Assembly: GCF_017833525.1 (NCBI RefSeq)
Contig: NZ_JAFICD010000001.1
Location: 310,001-374,000, forward strand
Direction of reading: 5' to 3'
Origin: Duganella sp. 1411
GTDB taxonomy: Bacteria > Pseudomonadota > Gammaproteobacteria > Burkholderiales > Burkholderiaceae_D
Length of the DNA: 64,000 bases
A model generated the notes under the pieces. The model searched no databases, had not been told where the DNA came from, and saw nothing but the letters and a program-made list of their open reading frames with translations. The first letter of the stretch is position 1. Each line of letters starts with the position of its first letter. The position numbers were made by a program, and so were the translations under genes. Positions 43,445-53,418 of this stretch are shown one piece after another.

Positions 43445-44464
43445 ATGTATGAGAAATATTATGGGCTCAGCGCCAAGCCGTTCCAGCTGCGCCCCGATCC
43501 GCACTTCTTTTTCGGCAGCCAGGGGCACAAGCGCGCCATGTCCTACCTGGAATACGGCCTGTCGCAGCGCGAGGGCTTCATCGTCATCACGGGCGAGGTC
43601 GGCGCCGGCAAGACCACGCTGATGCGCAATATGTTCAACGGCCTGCCGGCCGACGAGATCGTCGCCGCGCAGATCACCAACACCTACCTCAACACCGAGG
43701 ACACGCTGCGCATGGTGCTGGCGGCGTTCGGCCTGCCGGCCGAGGCCGGCGGCAAGAGCACCTTGCTGGTGCGGCTGGAACAGTTCCTGCGCGACTGCGA
43801 CAAGCAGGGCAAGCGCGCGCTGCTGGTCGTCGACGAGGCGCAGAACCTGACCGCGCGCACCGTCGAGGAGTTGCGCATGCTATCGAACTTCCAGTCCGAC
43901 GAGCGCTCGCTGCTGCAGACCTTCCTGCTGGGCCAGCCCGAGTTCCGCACCACGCTCAACAGCCCCGAGCTGCGCCAGCTGCGCCAGCGCGTCATCGCCA
44001 CCTACCACCTGGGGCCGATGAACGCCGACGAAACCCGCGCCTACATCGAGCACCGGCTGCAAACGGTCGGCTGGCGCGGCAACCCGTGCTTCACCGACGG
44101 CGCCCACGCCGCGATCCACGCCTACGCCGGCGGCATCCCGCGCACCACCAACCATGTGTGCGACCGGCTGCTGCTGATGGGCTTTCTCGAAGAGCTCGAC
44201 ACGTTCACCGAGGCCGAGGTGGCCACGGTGTTGCGCGACATCCGCGACGAGATGGCCGTGCCCGACGGTCCGGAGGCGGCGCCGTCGATGGAGTCGCCGG
44301 CCGGCGCCACCGACGTCTGGCCGCCCAGCGGCGGCACGGTTTCGCGCGGCACGATCGACGAGCGCCTGGTGCGGGTCGAGCGCTCGATGGTGTCGCTGCT
44401 GCACGTGCTGCGCAAACTGGTCGCCACGCCCGCCAACCTGCCACAGATGGACAACATCGAATGA
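43445..44464 (+). CDS. XrtA-associated ATPase (ExeA/GspA-like)
   Basis: A 339-residue AAA ATPase: N-terminal YYGLSAKPFQLRPDPHFFF, Walker A GEVGAGKTT at 50-58 and Walker B ALLVVDEAQNL around 125. It matches the putative secretion ATPase of exosortase loci (TIGR03015-like), related to GspA/ExeA, which help insert an outer-membrane secretin. Cytoplasmic, no membrane helix. It lies between the outer-membrane protein and WecB genes and overlaps the latter by 4 bases. Confidence 0.9.
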   Translation: MYEKYYGLSAKPFQLRPDPHFFFGSQGHKRAMSYLEYGLSQREGFIVITGEVGAGKTTLMRNMFNGLPADEIVAAQITNTYLNTEDTLRMVLAAFGLPAEAGGKSTLLVRLEQFLRDCDKQGKRALLVVDEAQNLTARTVEELRMLSNFQSDERSLLQTFLLGQPEFRTTLNSPELRQLRQRVIATYHLGPMNADETRAYIEHRLQTVGWRGNPCFTDGAHAAIHAYAGGIPRTTNHVCDRLLLMGFLEELDTFTEAEVATVLRDIRDEMAVPDGPEAAPSMESPAGATDVWPPSGGTVSRGTIDERLVRVERSMVSLLHVLRKLVATPANLPQMDNIE

Positions 44465-45630
44465 GCCCCACCGACGACCACACGCCCGCGCGCAAGTTCC
44501 GTATTCTCTGCGTGGTCGGCGCGCGCCCCAATTTCATGAAGATGGCGCCGATCATGACCGCGCTGGCCGAGCCGACCGCCGGCTGCGAGGCGCGCCTGCT
44601 GCACACCGGCCAGCATTACGACGTCGCCATGAACCACCAGATCTTCGAGGCGCTGGGCATCCCCGACCCGGACATCAACCTGGAGGTCGGCTCCGGCAGC
44701 CACGCCCAGCAGACGGCCGAGGTCATGCGCAAGTTCGAGCCGGCCATGGACGAGGTGGCGCCGGACGGCGTGCTGGTGGTGGGCGACGTCAATTCGACCT
44801 TGGCCTGCGCGCTGGTGGCCAACAAGCGCGGCGTGCCGGTGTTCCATGTGGAGGCGGGCCTGCGCAGCCGCGACCGCGCCATGCCCGAGGAGATCAACCG
44901 CATCCTGACCGACCAGCTGTCGGACCTGCTGTTCACCACCGAGGCCAGCGGCCGCGACAACCTGCTGCGCGAGGGCATCGAGGAATCGCGCATCCACTTC
45001 ACCGGCAACGTGATGATCGACACCCTGGTCAACAACCTGCCGCGCGCGGTGCCGGCCGCCAGCATCGCGGCGCAGGCCGGACGGCCGCAGTTCGCCGACG
45101 GCGAGGAGGGCTACGCCGTGCTGACCTTGCACCGGCCGTCCAACGTCGACCGGCCGGAGGTGCTGCGCAGCCTGCTGGAGACGGCGCTGATCGTTGCGCG
45201 CCGCACGCCGGTGATGTTCCCGCTGCATCCGCGCACGCGCGCCGTGATCGAGCGCGCCGGCCTCGGCGAGCTGCTCGACCAGCCGTCGATGCTGCCGCTG
45301 CCGCCGATGGGCTACCTCGAGATGCTGGGCCTGATGCGCGGCGCGCGCGTGGTGCTGACCGATTCCGGCGGCATGCAGGAGGAAACCACCGCGCTGGGCG
45401 TTCCATGCCTGACCTTGCGCGACAACACCGAGCGGCCGATCACGGTCGAGCAGGGCACCAACACCATCGTCGGCCAGGACCCGGGCCGCATCCTGGCCGA
45501 GTACAACAAAGTGCTCAGCGGCGCTGGCAAGACCGGACGGGTGCCGCGCTACTGGGACGGCCAGGCGGCGCGCCGCATCGTCCAGATCATGCAGCGCTGG
45601 CTGGCCGAGCGACAGGAGGGCGCGCGATGA
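44461..45630 (+). CDS. wecB: UDP-N-acetylglucosamine 2-epimerase (non-hydrolysing)
   Basis: 389 residues. CVVGARPNFMKMAPIM, LLHTGQHYDVAMNHQIFEAL, VVGDVNSTLACAL, HVEAGLRSRDRAMPEEINR and DSGGMQEETTALGVPCLTLR are all conserved WecB/MnaA signatures. It interconverts UDP-GlcNAc and UDP-ManNAc, providing an amino sugar for the exopolysaccharide. The ATG is at the 4-base overlap with the ATPase stop and it overlaps the deacetylase gene likewise. Confidence 0.94.
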   Translation: MSPTDDHTPARKFRILCVVGARPNFMKMAPIMTALAEPTAGCEARLLHTGQHYDVAMNHQIFEALGIPDPDINLEVGSGSHAQQTAEVMRKFEPAMDEVAPDGVLVVGDVNSTLACALVANKRGVPVFHVEAGLRSRDRAMPEEINRILTDQLSDLLFTTEASGRDNLLREGIEESRIHFTGNVMIDTLVNNLPRAVPAASIAAQAGRPQFADGEEGYAVLTLHRPSNVDRPEVLRSLLETALIVARRTPVMFPLHPRTRAVIERAGLGELLDQPSMLPLPPMGYLEMLGLMRGARVVLTDSGGMQEETTALGVPCLTLRDNTERPITVEQGTNTIVGQDPGRILAEYNKVLSGAGKTGRVPRYWDGQAARRIVQIMQRWLAERQEGAR

Positions 45631-46481
45631 CCGCCATCCAGCTTCCGGTGCGCAACGCCATGACCATTGACGTCGAGGATTATTTCCAGGTGTCGGCGTT
45701 CGCGCCGCACATTGCCCGCGACAGCTGGGCCGAGCGCGAATGCCGGGTCGAGGCCAATGTCGACCGCATCCTCGCCATCCTCGACGATGGCGCCGTGGTC
45801 GCCACCTTCTTCACGCTGGGCTGGATCGCCGAGCGCTACCCCAGGCTGGTGCGGCGCATCGTCGACGCCGGCCACGAGCTGGCCAGCCACGGCTACGGCC
45901 ACCTGCGCGCGTCGGACCAGAGCCACGCCGCGTTTTTGCAGGACATCAGTTCCAGCAAGGCCATTTTGGAAGACATCGGCGGCCAGGCGGTGTGCGGCTA
46001 CCGCGCCCCCAGCTTTTCGATCGGCCCGGCCAACCTGTGGGCGCTGGACGCGCTGCAGCAGGCCGGCTACCGCTACAGCTCGAGCATCTACCCGATCCGC
46101 CACGACCACTACGGCATGCCGGACGCGCCCCGTTTCGCCTTCTACCCGAACGGCGACCAGGGCCTGCTGGAGGTGCCGATCACTACCGTGCGCGTGATGA
46201 ACCGCAACCTGCCGGCCGGTGGCGGCGGGTATTTCCGGCTGATGCCGTACGCGATGTCGCGCTGGATGATGCGTACGGTCAATCGGCAGGACGGCCAGCC
46301 GGCCATCTTCTACTTCCATCCGTGGGAACTCGATCCCGGCCAGCCGCGTCCGCGGGGCCTGGAATGGAAGACGCGTTTCCGCCACTACGTCAACCTCGAG
46401 CGCATGGACGGGCGCATCCGCGCGCTGACGCGCGATTTCGCCTGGGACCGCATGGACCGGCTGTTCCTGGGGGCCGCATGA
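45627..46481 (+). CDS. XrtA system polysaccharide deacetylase (DUF3473-containing)
   Basis: 284 residues. AMTIDVEDYFQVSAF (Asp15), the metal ligands in SHGYGH (His88, His92), CGYRAPSFSI and the C-terminal extension FYFHPWELDPGQPRPRGLEW are characteristic of the PEP-CTERM-locus deacetylase (TIGR03006-like). It removes N-acetyl groups, probably from a ManNAc or GlcNAc of the polymer or a precursor. No signal peptide is seen, which implies a cytoplasmic lipid-linked substrate. Overlaps WecB and FemAB genes by 4 bases. Confidence 0.92.
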   Translation: MTAIQLPVRNAMTIDVEDYFQVSAFAPHIARDSWAERECRVEANVDRILAILDDGAVVATFFTLGWIAERYPRLVRRIVDAGHELASHGYGHLRASDQSHAAFLQDISSSKAILEDIGGQAVCGYRAPSFSIGPANLWALDALQQAGYRYSSSIYPIRHDHYGMPDAPRFAFYPNGDQGLLEVPITTVRVMNRNLPAGGGGYFRLMPYAMSRWMMRTVNRQDGQPAIFYFHPWELDPGQPRPRGLEWKTRFRHYVNLERMDGRIRALTRDFAWDRMDRLFLGAA

Positions 46482-47560
46482 GCGCGCTGTCGGAACAGGC
46501 CCACCTCGCCAGGGAGCAGGCCACGCCGCTTCGGCTGGGCCTGATGGAGGAGGGCGACTGCGCGCGCTGGGACGCCTACGTCGACCAGTGCCCGCAGGCG
46601 ACCTTTTTCCACCGCGCCGGCTGGCAGCGCGTGCTGCGCCAGGCGTTCGGCCACCGCACATGGTTCTATTATGTCGAGCGCGACGGCGTCATCGAAGGCG
46701 TGCTGCCGCTGGGCGAGGTGCGCGGCCGCGTGTTCGGCCACTGGCTGGGGGCGTTGCCGTTCTGCGTCTACGGCGGCATCGCCGCCAGCTCGGACCAGGC
46801 GCGCGCCATGCTCGACCAGGCCGCGCAGGCGCTGGCGCGCGAGCTGGGCGTCGGCCATCTCGAATACCGCAACATCGAGCGCGCCCATCCCGGCGATCCG
46901 GACTGGCTGGTCAAGCCCTTGTATGTCACGTTCCGCAAGGCGATCGTCGCCGACGACGAACAGAACATGAACGCCATCCCGCGCAAGCAGCGCGCCATGG
47001 TCAGGAAGGGCATCAAATTCGGCCTGCAAGGCGAAGTCGATCAGGATGTCGGCCGCTTTTACGCCGCCTACGCGCGCAGCGTCCACCGGCTGGGCACGCC
47101 GGTGTTCTCGCGCCGCTATTTCGCGCTGCTCAAGGAAACCTTTGGCGACGATTGCGAGGTGCGCGTGATCACCCATGACGGCGCGCTGGTGGCCGGCGTG
47201 CTCAGCTTCTTCTTCCGCGAACAGGTGCTGCCGTACTATGGCGGCGGGCTGGACAACGCGCGCGCGCTGGCCGGCAACGACTTCATGTACTGGAACCTGA
47301 TGCAGGCCTCGGCCGCGCGCGGCATGCGGCTGTTCGACTTCGGCCGCAGCAAGCTGGGCACGGGGGCCTTCGACTTCAAGAAGAACTGGGGCTTCGAGCC
47401 GGAGCCGCTGGATTACGAGGTCAAGCTGATCAAGGCGTCGGCGGTGCCGGAGAACAATCCGCTCAATCCCAAGTACCGCATGTTCATCGCGATGTGGCGG
47501 CGCCTGCCGCTGCCGGTGGCCAACGTGCTGGGACCGCACATCGTCAAGAACCTGGGCTGA
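46478..47560 (+). CDS. FemAB-related PEP-CTERM system protein
   Basis: 360 residues of the FemAB/GNAT-like acyltransferase fold. Conserved blocks are FFHRAGWQRVLRQAFGHRT, LPFCVYGGIAA, NAIPRKQRAMVRKGIKFGL, GTPVFSRRYF and FDFGRSKLGTGAFDFKKNWG (TIGR03019-like). FemAB relatives add amino acids from tRNA to a sugar or peptide; here the substrate is unknown but polymer decoration is likely. It overlaps the deacetylase gene by 4 bases. Confidence 0.91.
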   Translation: MSALSEQAHLAREQATPLRLGLMEEGDCARWDAYVDQCPQATFFHRAGWQRVLRQAFGHRTWFYYVERDGVIEGVLPLGEVRGRVFGHWLGALPFCVYGGIAASSDQARAMLDQAAQALARELGVGHLEYRNIERAHPGDPDWLVKPLYVTFRKAIVADDEQNMNAIPRKQRAMVRKGIKFGLQGEVDQDVGRFYAAYARSVHRLGTPVFSRRYFALLKETFGDDCEVRVITHDGALVAGVLSFFFREQVLPYYGGGLDNARALAGNDFMYWNLMQASAARGMRLFDFGRSKLGTGAFDFKKNWGFEPEPLDYEVKLIKASAVPENNPLNPKYRMFIAMWRRLPLPVANVLGPHIVKNLG

Positions 47561-47563
47561 GCC

Positions 47564-48784
47564 GTGGAAAAACTGCTGCTTCTGGTGCACCGCATCCCGT
47601 ATCCGCCCAACAAGGGCGACAAGATACGCTCGTACCATTTGCTGCGCCACCTGTGCGCCCGTTATCAAGTGTACCTGGGCGCCTTCGTCGACGACGCCGA
47701 CGACTGGCGCCACGTGCCGCGCCTGCAAGCGATGTGCGCAGGCAGCCATTTCGCCGCGCTGCATCCGCTGCGGGCGCGGTTGCGCAGCCTGCCGGCGCTG
47801 GCCGGCGGCCGGGCGCTGTCGTGTGATTATTACCGCGACGCGGGGCTGCGGCGCTGGGTCGACGACACCGTGCGGCGCGAGGGCATCAGCCGCATCGTCT
47901 GCTATTCGTCGCCGATGGCGCAGTACGCCGACGCCCATCCATCGGCGCGGCGGGTGATGGATTTCGTCGACGTCGATTCCGACAAATGGCGGCAGTACGC
48001 GGCCGGCAAGCGCTGGCCGATGCGCCAGGTCTACCAGCGCGAGGCGCGCCTGCTGCTCGATTACGAACGCCAGGTGGCGCGCGCGTGGGATGCGTCGCTG
48101 TTCGTCTCCGCGCCCGAGGCGCAGCTGTTCCGCACGCTGGCGCCGGAGAGCGCCGCCCGCATCGGCCACTACAGCAACGGCGTCGATACCAGCTACTTCT
48201 CGCCGGCGCACCAGCTGCCGTCGCCGTATCCGCCCGGCGCGCGCGTGCTGGCGTTCACCGGCGCCATGGATTACTGGCCCAACGTCGACGCCGTCAGCTG
48301 GTTCGCGCGCGAGGTGCTGCCGGCGATCCGCGCGGCCGCGCCGGACGTGGTGTTCTGCATCGTCGGCTCGCGGCCGGCGCCGGCCGTGCAGCGGCTGGCC
48401 GAGCTGCCCGGCGTGCTGGTGACCGGCACCGTGCCGGACGTGCGCGCCTATCTGGCGCACGCCGCGCTGTGCGTGGCGCCGATGCGCATCGCCCGCGGCA
48501 TCCAGAACAAGGTGCTGGAGGCGATGGCGATGGCGCGTCCGGTGCTGGTGTCGCCCCAGGCGCTGGAGGGCATCGACGCCGTGCCCGGCCGCGAGCTGCT
48601 GCTGGCCGACGATGCCACCACGCTGGCGCGCGCCGCGCTCGCTTATCTGGGCGCGCCCGATCCGGCCATCGGCCCGGCGGCGCGCGCCAAGGTCGAAAAA
48701 ATGTATGGATGGGAAAGCAATCTGGCGTCCGTGTCCGACTTGCTGGAACAACGCCGGGCCCAGCCGTGGCCACGGAGCGCCTGA
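47564..48784 (+). CDS. XrtA system glycosyltransferase, TIGR03087 type
   Basis: 406 residues from a GTG 3 bases after the FemAB stop. The start LLLVHRIPYPPNKGDKIRSY is the donor-site glycine/basic loop typical of this family, with VMDFVDVDSDKWRQYA, YSNGVDTSYF, FTGAMDYWPNVDAVSWFARE and GIQNKVLEAMAMARPVL as GT-B acceptor and donor elements. It transfers one sugar of the repeat unit. The TIGR03087 family is nearly restricted to exosortase A loci. One base separates its stop codon from the exosortase start. Confidence 0.9.
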   Translation: MEKLLLLVHRIPYPPNKGDKIRSYHLLRHLCARYQVYLGAFVDDADDWRHVPRLQAMCAGSHFAALHPLRARLRSLPALAGGRALSCDYYRDAGLRRWVDDTVRREGISRIVCYSSPMAQYADAHPSARRVMDFVDVDSDKWRQYAAGKRWPMRQVYQREARLLLDYERQVARAWDASLFVSAPEAQLFRTLAPESAARIGHYSNGVDTSYFSPAHQLPSPYPPGARVLAFTGAMDYWPNVDAVSWFAREVLPAIRAAAPDVVFCIVGSRPAPAVQRLAELPGVLVTGTVPDVRAYLAHAALCVAPMRIARGIQNKVLEAMAMARPVLVSPQALEGIDAVPGRELLLADDATTLARAALAYLGAPDPAIGPAARAKVEKMYGWESNLASVSDLLEQRRAQPWPRSA

Positions 48785-48785
48785 C

Positions 48786-50363
48786 ATGAGCGCGATTCCA
48801 GGCACCTCCCACAGCGCCGGCGCCACCCTGGGCAGCGCGCGCCGCGCCAGCCCCGGCGCGTCGAGCACGGTGGCCGTATGGGCGCTGTTGCTGACCTTGC
48901 TGCCGCTGGCCGCGTACTGGAGCACGGCGCTGTCCATCGTCGAGATCTGGGCGCGTTCGGAAACCTTCGCCCACGGCTACCTGATCGTGCCGATCAGCCT
49001 GTGGCTGGCCTGGCAGCGCCGCGAGCGCCTGCGGGCGCTGACGCCGGCGCCGTACTGGCCGGCGCTGCTGCCGCTGGCCGGTTGCGGCATGGTCTGGCTG
49101 CTGGCCGACCTGGGCGAGGTGCAGGTGGCGCGCCAGTACGCCTTCGTCGCGATGTTCCCGCTGACGGCGCTGGCTGTGCTGGGCCCGCGCATGGCACGGG
49201 TGCTGGCGTTTTCGCTGCTGTTCCTGCTGCTGGCGGTGCCCGTCGGCGACAGCCTGATCGAACCGCTGATGACGATCACCGCCAACTTCACCGTGGCCGC
49301 GCTGCGCCTGACCGGCATCCCGGTGCTGCATGAGGGGAACAACTTCCGGCTGCCTTCGGGATCGTGGTCGGTGGTGGAGGCGTGCAGCGGGCTGCGCTAT
49401 CTGATCGCCTCGGTCACGGCAGGCGTGCTGTACGCCTACATGACCTATACCCGCTGGTGGAAGCGGCTGCTGTTCGTGGCGGTGGCGGTAACGCTGCCGA
49501 TCCTGGCCAACGGCCTGCGCGCCTATATGATCGTGATGCTGGGGCACCTGAGCGACATGACGGTGGCGGTCGGGGTCGATCACCTGCTGTACGGCTGGCT
49601 GTTCTTCGGCATCGTCATCTTCGCGCTGTTCCTGATCGGCGCGCGCTGGCGCGACCGTCCGCCTGCCGCGACGCCGATGGCGTCGGCATCCAAGCCCGCC
49701 GCCGCGCCGGCGCCGGCCCGCATCGGCGCGATGGCGCTGGCCCTGGTGGCAGTGCTGGGCGTGTGGCCCGCCTACGCCGGCTATCTGCACCGGCCCGGCG
49801 AGCTGGCGCCGCCGACCGGCCTCGACAGCTTCCCCGCGCGGGCGCCGCTGATCCCCGCGTTCACCGAGTGGCAACCCGGCTTCGGCGCGCCGGCCGCTTC
49901 ATTGCGCCGCTATTACGCGCAGCAGGACCGCAAAGTGGGCCTGTCGGTGCTGTATTACCGCCATCAAAGCGGAGCGAGCAAGTTGATCACGTCGACCAAC
50001 CGGGTGACGCCGATGGTCGACTCGCCGTGGAACCTGACCGGCGGCGCGGTGCGCAACGAGGCGCTGGCCGTGCGCGAATGGACCTTGCACGGCGCCGGCG
50101 GCGCGCTGCTGGTGTGGCAGTGGTATTGGATCGACGGCCGCGCCACCACCAGCGACACGATGGGCAAGCTGCTGCAGATCAGGCAGCGGGTGCTCAGCGG
50201 CAGCGACGACGGCGCCGCCGTGATGCTGTTCGCGCCGCTCGACGACGCCGGCGAGCATCCGGAGGCGGCCCGCGCCGCGCTGCGCGCCTTCCTCGCCGAC
50301 AACCTGGGCGCGCTGGACGCCACGCTGGCGCGGGTGCGCGCCCCCGCCGGAGCGACGCGATGA
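48786..50363 (+). CDS. xrtA: Exosortase A fused to an EpsI domain
   Basis: 525 residues. The first 290 residues form the membrane exosortase: about eight helices with Cys200 in VEACSGLRY, Arg245 in NGLRAYMIV and His266 in GVDHLLYGW, the catalytic triad. The C-terminal 210 residues (LIPAFTEWQPGF, SVLYYRHQ, MLFAPLDD) form the EpsI/DUF3485 periplasmic domain, joined in one chain as in many XrtA proteins. It cuts PEP-CTERM proteins at the membrane, as the gene at 61,736 would supply, and passes them on. The gene overlaps TIGR03088-type glycosyltransferase by 4 bases. Confidence 0.95.
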   Translation: MSAIPGTSHSAGATLGSARRASPGASSTVAVWALLLTLLPLAAYWSTALSIVEIWARSETFAHGYLIVPISLWLAWQRRERLRALTPAPYWPALLPLAGCGMVWLLADLGEVQVARQYAFVAMFPLTALAVLGPRMARVLAFSLLFLLLAVPVGDSLIEPLMTITANFTVAALRLTGIPVLHEGNNFRLPSGSWSVVEACSGLRYLIASVTAGVLYAYMTYTRWWKRLLFVAVAVTLPILANGLRAYMIVMLGHLSDMTVAVGVDHLLYGWLFFGIVIFALFLIGARWRDRPPAATPMASASKPAAAPAPARIGAMALALVAVLGVWPAYAGYLHRPGELAPPTGLDSFPARAPLIPAFTEWQPGFGAPAASLRRYYAQQDRKVGLSVLYYRHQSGASKLITSTNRVTPMVDSPWNLTGGAVRNEALAVREWTLHGAGGALLVWQWYWIDGRATTSDTMGKLLQIRQRVLSGSDDGAAVMLFAPLDDAGEHPEAARAALRAFLADNLGALDATLARVRAPAGATR

Positions 50364-51535
50364 TGCCGCCGCTGATCGTCCATCTGATCTACCGGCTCGA
50401 CTTCGGCGGCATGGAGAACCTGATGGTCGAACGGATCAATCGCATGCCGGCCGGACGTTACCGGCACGCGGTGGTGGCGCTGACCGGCTACACCGCGTTC
50501 GCCGAGCGCATCAGCCGCGAGGACGTGGCCCTGTACGCGCTCGACAAGCCGCCCGGGCTGGCGCTGTCGACCCACGCCGCGCTGTGGCGCCTGCTGCGCA
50601 AGCTGCGCCCGGAGATCCTGCACACCTACAACTTGTCGGCCATCGAATACGCGCCGGCCGCGCTGCTGGCTGGCGTGCCGGTGCGCATCAACGGCGCCCA
50701 CGGCCGCGACGCCGCCGACCCCAGGGGACTGAACCGCAAGCACCGGCTGCTGCGCCGGCTGATGATCCCGTTCTACGACCACTGCTACGCCAATTCGGCC
50801 GAGATGCTGGCCTGGAACCGCGACGTCATCGGCGTGCCGGCGCGCAAGAGCCGCCTGCTGCCGAACGGCATAGACACCGAACGCTACCGCCCGGCCATGG
50901 CGGCCGATCAGATCGGACCGCTGGAAAGCCACTTCGGCCCGGGCTGCCTGGTGATCGGCAGCGTTGGCCGCGTCGAGCCGGTCAAGAACCACGCGCTGCT
51001 GCTGGCCGCCTTCGCCGCCTTGCGCGCGCGCCGGCCAGACCTGGCCGGTCGGCTGCGGCTGGCGGTGATCGGCGACGGCCCGCTGCTGCCGGCGCTGCGC
51101 GCGCAGGCCGACGGCGCCGGCTTGAACGATGTCGTCTGGCTGCCGGGCAAGCGCGACGACGTCGCCGCCATCCTGCGCGGGCTGACCGTGTTCGCGCTGC
51201 CGTCGATCGCCGAGGGCACGCCCGGCGCCGCGCTCGAGGCGATGGCCAGCGGGGTTCCGGTGGTGGGCAGCGATGTCGGCGGCGTGCCGGAGGTGGTGGC
51301 CGACGGCGCCACCGGCGCGCTGGTGCCGTCGGGCGACCCGGAGGCGCTGGCCGCCGCGCTGGAGCGCTACGTCAGCGGCCCGGCGCTGGTGCACGAACAC
51401 GGACTGGCCGCGCGCCTGCGCGTGACGCGCCATTACGGCATGCAGGCGATGGTGGCTGCCTACCAGGCGCTGTACGACGAACTATGCGAACGAAAACTTA
51501 AACTCAAAAGGCGGGTGGCATCATGTGCGGAATAG
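50360..51535 (+). CDS. XrtA system glycosyltransferase, TIGR03088 type
   Basis: 391 residues, GT-B fold: VHLIYRLDFGGMENLMVERI, INGAHGRDAADPRGLNRKHR, LLPNGIDTERYRP, GSVGRVEPVKNHALLLAAFA and PSIAEGTPGAALEAMASGVP carry the family-4 signatures. This is the second of the exosortase-specific glycosyltransferases. Two ATGs one codon apart are possible; the first overlaps the exosortase stop. The 3' end overlaps the amidotransferase by 13 bases. Confidence 0.9.
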   Translation: MMPPLIVHLIYRLDFGGMENLMVERINRMPAGRYRHAVVALTGYTAFAERISREDVALYALDKPPGLALSTHAALWRLLRKLRPEILHTYNLSAIEYAPAALLAGVPVRINGAHGRDAADPRGLNRKHRLLRRLMIPFYDHCYANSAEMLAWNRDVIGVPARKSRLLPNGIDTERYRPAMAADQIGPLESHFGPGCLVIGSVGRVEPVKNHALLLAAFAALRARRPDLAGRLRLAVIGDGPLLPALRAQADGAGLNDVVWLPGKRDDVAAILRGLTVFALPSIAEGTPGAALEAMASGVPVVGSDVGGVPEVVADGATGALVPSGDPEALAAALERYVSGPALVHEHGLAARLRVTRHYGMQAMVAAYQALYDELCERKLKLKRRVASCAE

Positions 51536-53418
51536 TCGGCATCATGGATATAGGCGGCAAGCGCGAGATCGACCGCGCGGTGCTGTCGCGCATGAACGAG
51601 ACCCAGCATCATCGCGGCCCCGACGAGGCCGACCTGTACCTGGAGCCGGGCATCGGCTTCGGCCACCGGCGCCTGTCGGTGATCGACCTCGCCGCCGGCC
51701 TGCAGCCGCTCGGCAACGAGGACGGCTCGGTGATGGTGTGCTTCAACGGCGAGATCTATAACTTCCGCGAGCTGACGGTGGAACTGAAGGCGCTGGGCCA
51801 CGTGTTCCGCACCCGCTGCGACACCGAGGTGATCGTCCACGCCTGGGAGCAATGGGGCGAGGCCTGCGTGCACCGCTTCCGTGGCATGTTCGCCTTCGGC
51901 CTGTGGGACCGCAACCAGCAAGTGATGTTCCTCGGGCGCGACCGGCTCGGCGTCAAGCCGCTGTATTACTGTTTGACGACCGACGGCTTCCTCGCCTTCA
52001 GCTCGGAGCTGAAGGCGCTGGCGTCGCTGCCGGACCTGGAGCGGCGCATCGACCCGCGCGCGGTCGAGGATTATTTCGCCTACGGCTACATCCCCGAGCC
52101 GCGCACCATCTACCAGGGCGCGTTGAAGCTGGCCCCCGGCCACACGCTGACGCAAAAGGTCGGCGCGCCGCTGGCCGCGCCGGTCAAATTCTGGGATGTG
52201 CCGTTCGCGCCGCACGCGCCGATGGCCGGCGCCGACGTCGAACACGAATTGATCGAACGGCTGCGCGAGGCGGTGCGCATCCGTCTCGTGGCCGACGTGC
52301 CGCTGGGCGCCTTCCTGTCCGGCGGCGTCGATTCGAGCGCCGTGGTGGCGATGATGGCCGGCATGAGCGACCAGCCGGTCAACACCTGCACGATCGGCTT
52401 CCAGGACCCGGCCTTTGACGAATCCGATTACGCCGCCCAGGTGGCGGTGCGGCACGGCACCGACCACTACACCGGCAACGTCGGCACCGACGACTACGCG
52501 CTGCTCGACACCTTGGCAGGGCTGTACGACGAGCCGTTCGCCGACAGCTCGGCGATTCCGACGTACCGCGTGTGCCAGCTGGCGCGCCAGCGGGTGACGG
52601 TGGCGCTGTCCGGCGACGGCGGCGACGAGAACCTGGCCGGCTACCGCCGCTACCGATACGCGATGAATGAGCACCGCGTGCGCGGCCGCATTCCGGCCGG
52701 CCTGCGCAAGCCGGTGTTTGGCCTGCTGGGGCGCTGGTATCCGAAGGCCGATTGGGCGCCGCGCGTGTTCCGCGCCAAGACCACCTTCGAGGCGCTGTCG
52801 CGCGACCTGGTGGAGGGTTACTTCCATGGCGTCACGCTGATGAGCGACGCGATGCGCGCGCAATTGTTCTCCGATCGCTTCAAGACCGGCCTGCAAGGCT
52901 ACCGCGCGATAGAAGTCATGCGCGGCCACGCCGACGCCGCGCCGACCGACGATCCGCTGTCGCTGCTGCAGTATCTGGATCTGAAGACCTATCTGCCGGG
53001 CGACATCCTGACCAAGGTCGATCGCGCCAGCATGGCGCACGCGCTGGAGGTGCGGGTGCCGCTGCTCGACCACCAATTGGTCGAATGGATCTCCGGCCTG
53101 CCGCCGTCGCTCAAGCTGCAGGGCGGGGAGGGCAAGTACATCTTCAAGAAAAGCCTGGAGGCGCACCTGCCGCACGACATCCTGTACCGCAAGAAGATGG
53201 GCTTCTCGGTGCCGCTGGCGGCGTGGTTCCGCGGCCCGCTCAAGCAGCGCGTGCACGACGCGCTATTGGGGCCGTTGTTGAGCGACAGCGGCATGTTCAA
53301 CGCCGACTACCTGCGCCATCTGCACGAACACCACCAGGCCGGCCTGCGCGACTACAGCGCGCCGATCTGGTCGTTGCTGATGTTCGAGGCCTTCCTGCGC
53401 AAGGAGTTGCGGGCATGA
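51523..53418 (+). CDS. XrtA/PEP-CTERM system amidotransferase (asparagine synthase family)
   Basis: 631 residues (TIGR03108-like). The glutaminase half is complete: Cys2 of MCGIVG, HHRGPDEADL near 29-38, GHRRLSVIDL and CFNGEIYNF near 73-81. The synthetase half has SGGVDSS at 266-272 and LSGDGGDENLAGYRRY. It should use glutamine-derived ammonia to amidate an acid, here likely a sugar or lipid component of the polysaccharide. Contrast with the second homologue at 26,218, whose glutaminase half is degenerate. Overlaps both neighbours. Confidence 0.93.
   Translation: MCGIVGIMDIGGKREIDRAVLSRMNETQHHRGPDEADLYLEPGIGFGHRRLSVIDLAAGLQPLGNEDGSVMVCFNGEIYNFRELTVELKALGHVFRTRCDTEVIVHAWEQWGEACVHRFRGMFAFGLWDRNQQVMFLGRDRLGVKPLYYCLTTDGFLAFSSELKALASLPDLERRIDPRAVEDYFAYGYIPEPRTIYQGALKLAPGHTLTQKVGAPLAAPVKFWDVPFAPHAPMAGADVEHELIERLREAVRIRLVADVPLGAFLSGGVDSSAVVAMMAGMSDQPVNTCTIGFQDPAFDESDYAAQVAVRHGTDHYTGNVGTDDYALLDTLAGLYDEPFADSSAIPTYRVCQLARQRVTVALSGDGGDENLAGYRRYRYAMNEHRVRGRIPAGLRKPVFGLLGRWYPKADWAPRVFRAKTTFEALSRDLVEGYFHGVTLMSDAMRAQLFSDRFKTGLQGYRAIEVMRGHADAAPTDDPLSLLQYLDLKTYLPGDILTKVDRASMAHALEVRVPLLDHQLVEWISGLPPSLKLQGGEGKYIFKKSLEAHLPHDILYRKKMGFSVPLAAWFRGPLKQRVHDALLGPLLSDSGMFNADYLRHLHEHHQAGLRDYSAPIWSLLMFEAFLRKELRA

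Noticed and set aside
46385..48937. 850-codon minus-strand frame under the FemAB, glycosyltransferase and exosortase genes
   Set aside because: Same shadow composition; the plus-strand genes have clear domains and overlapping starts.
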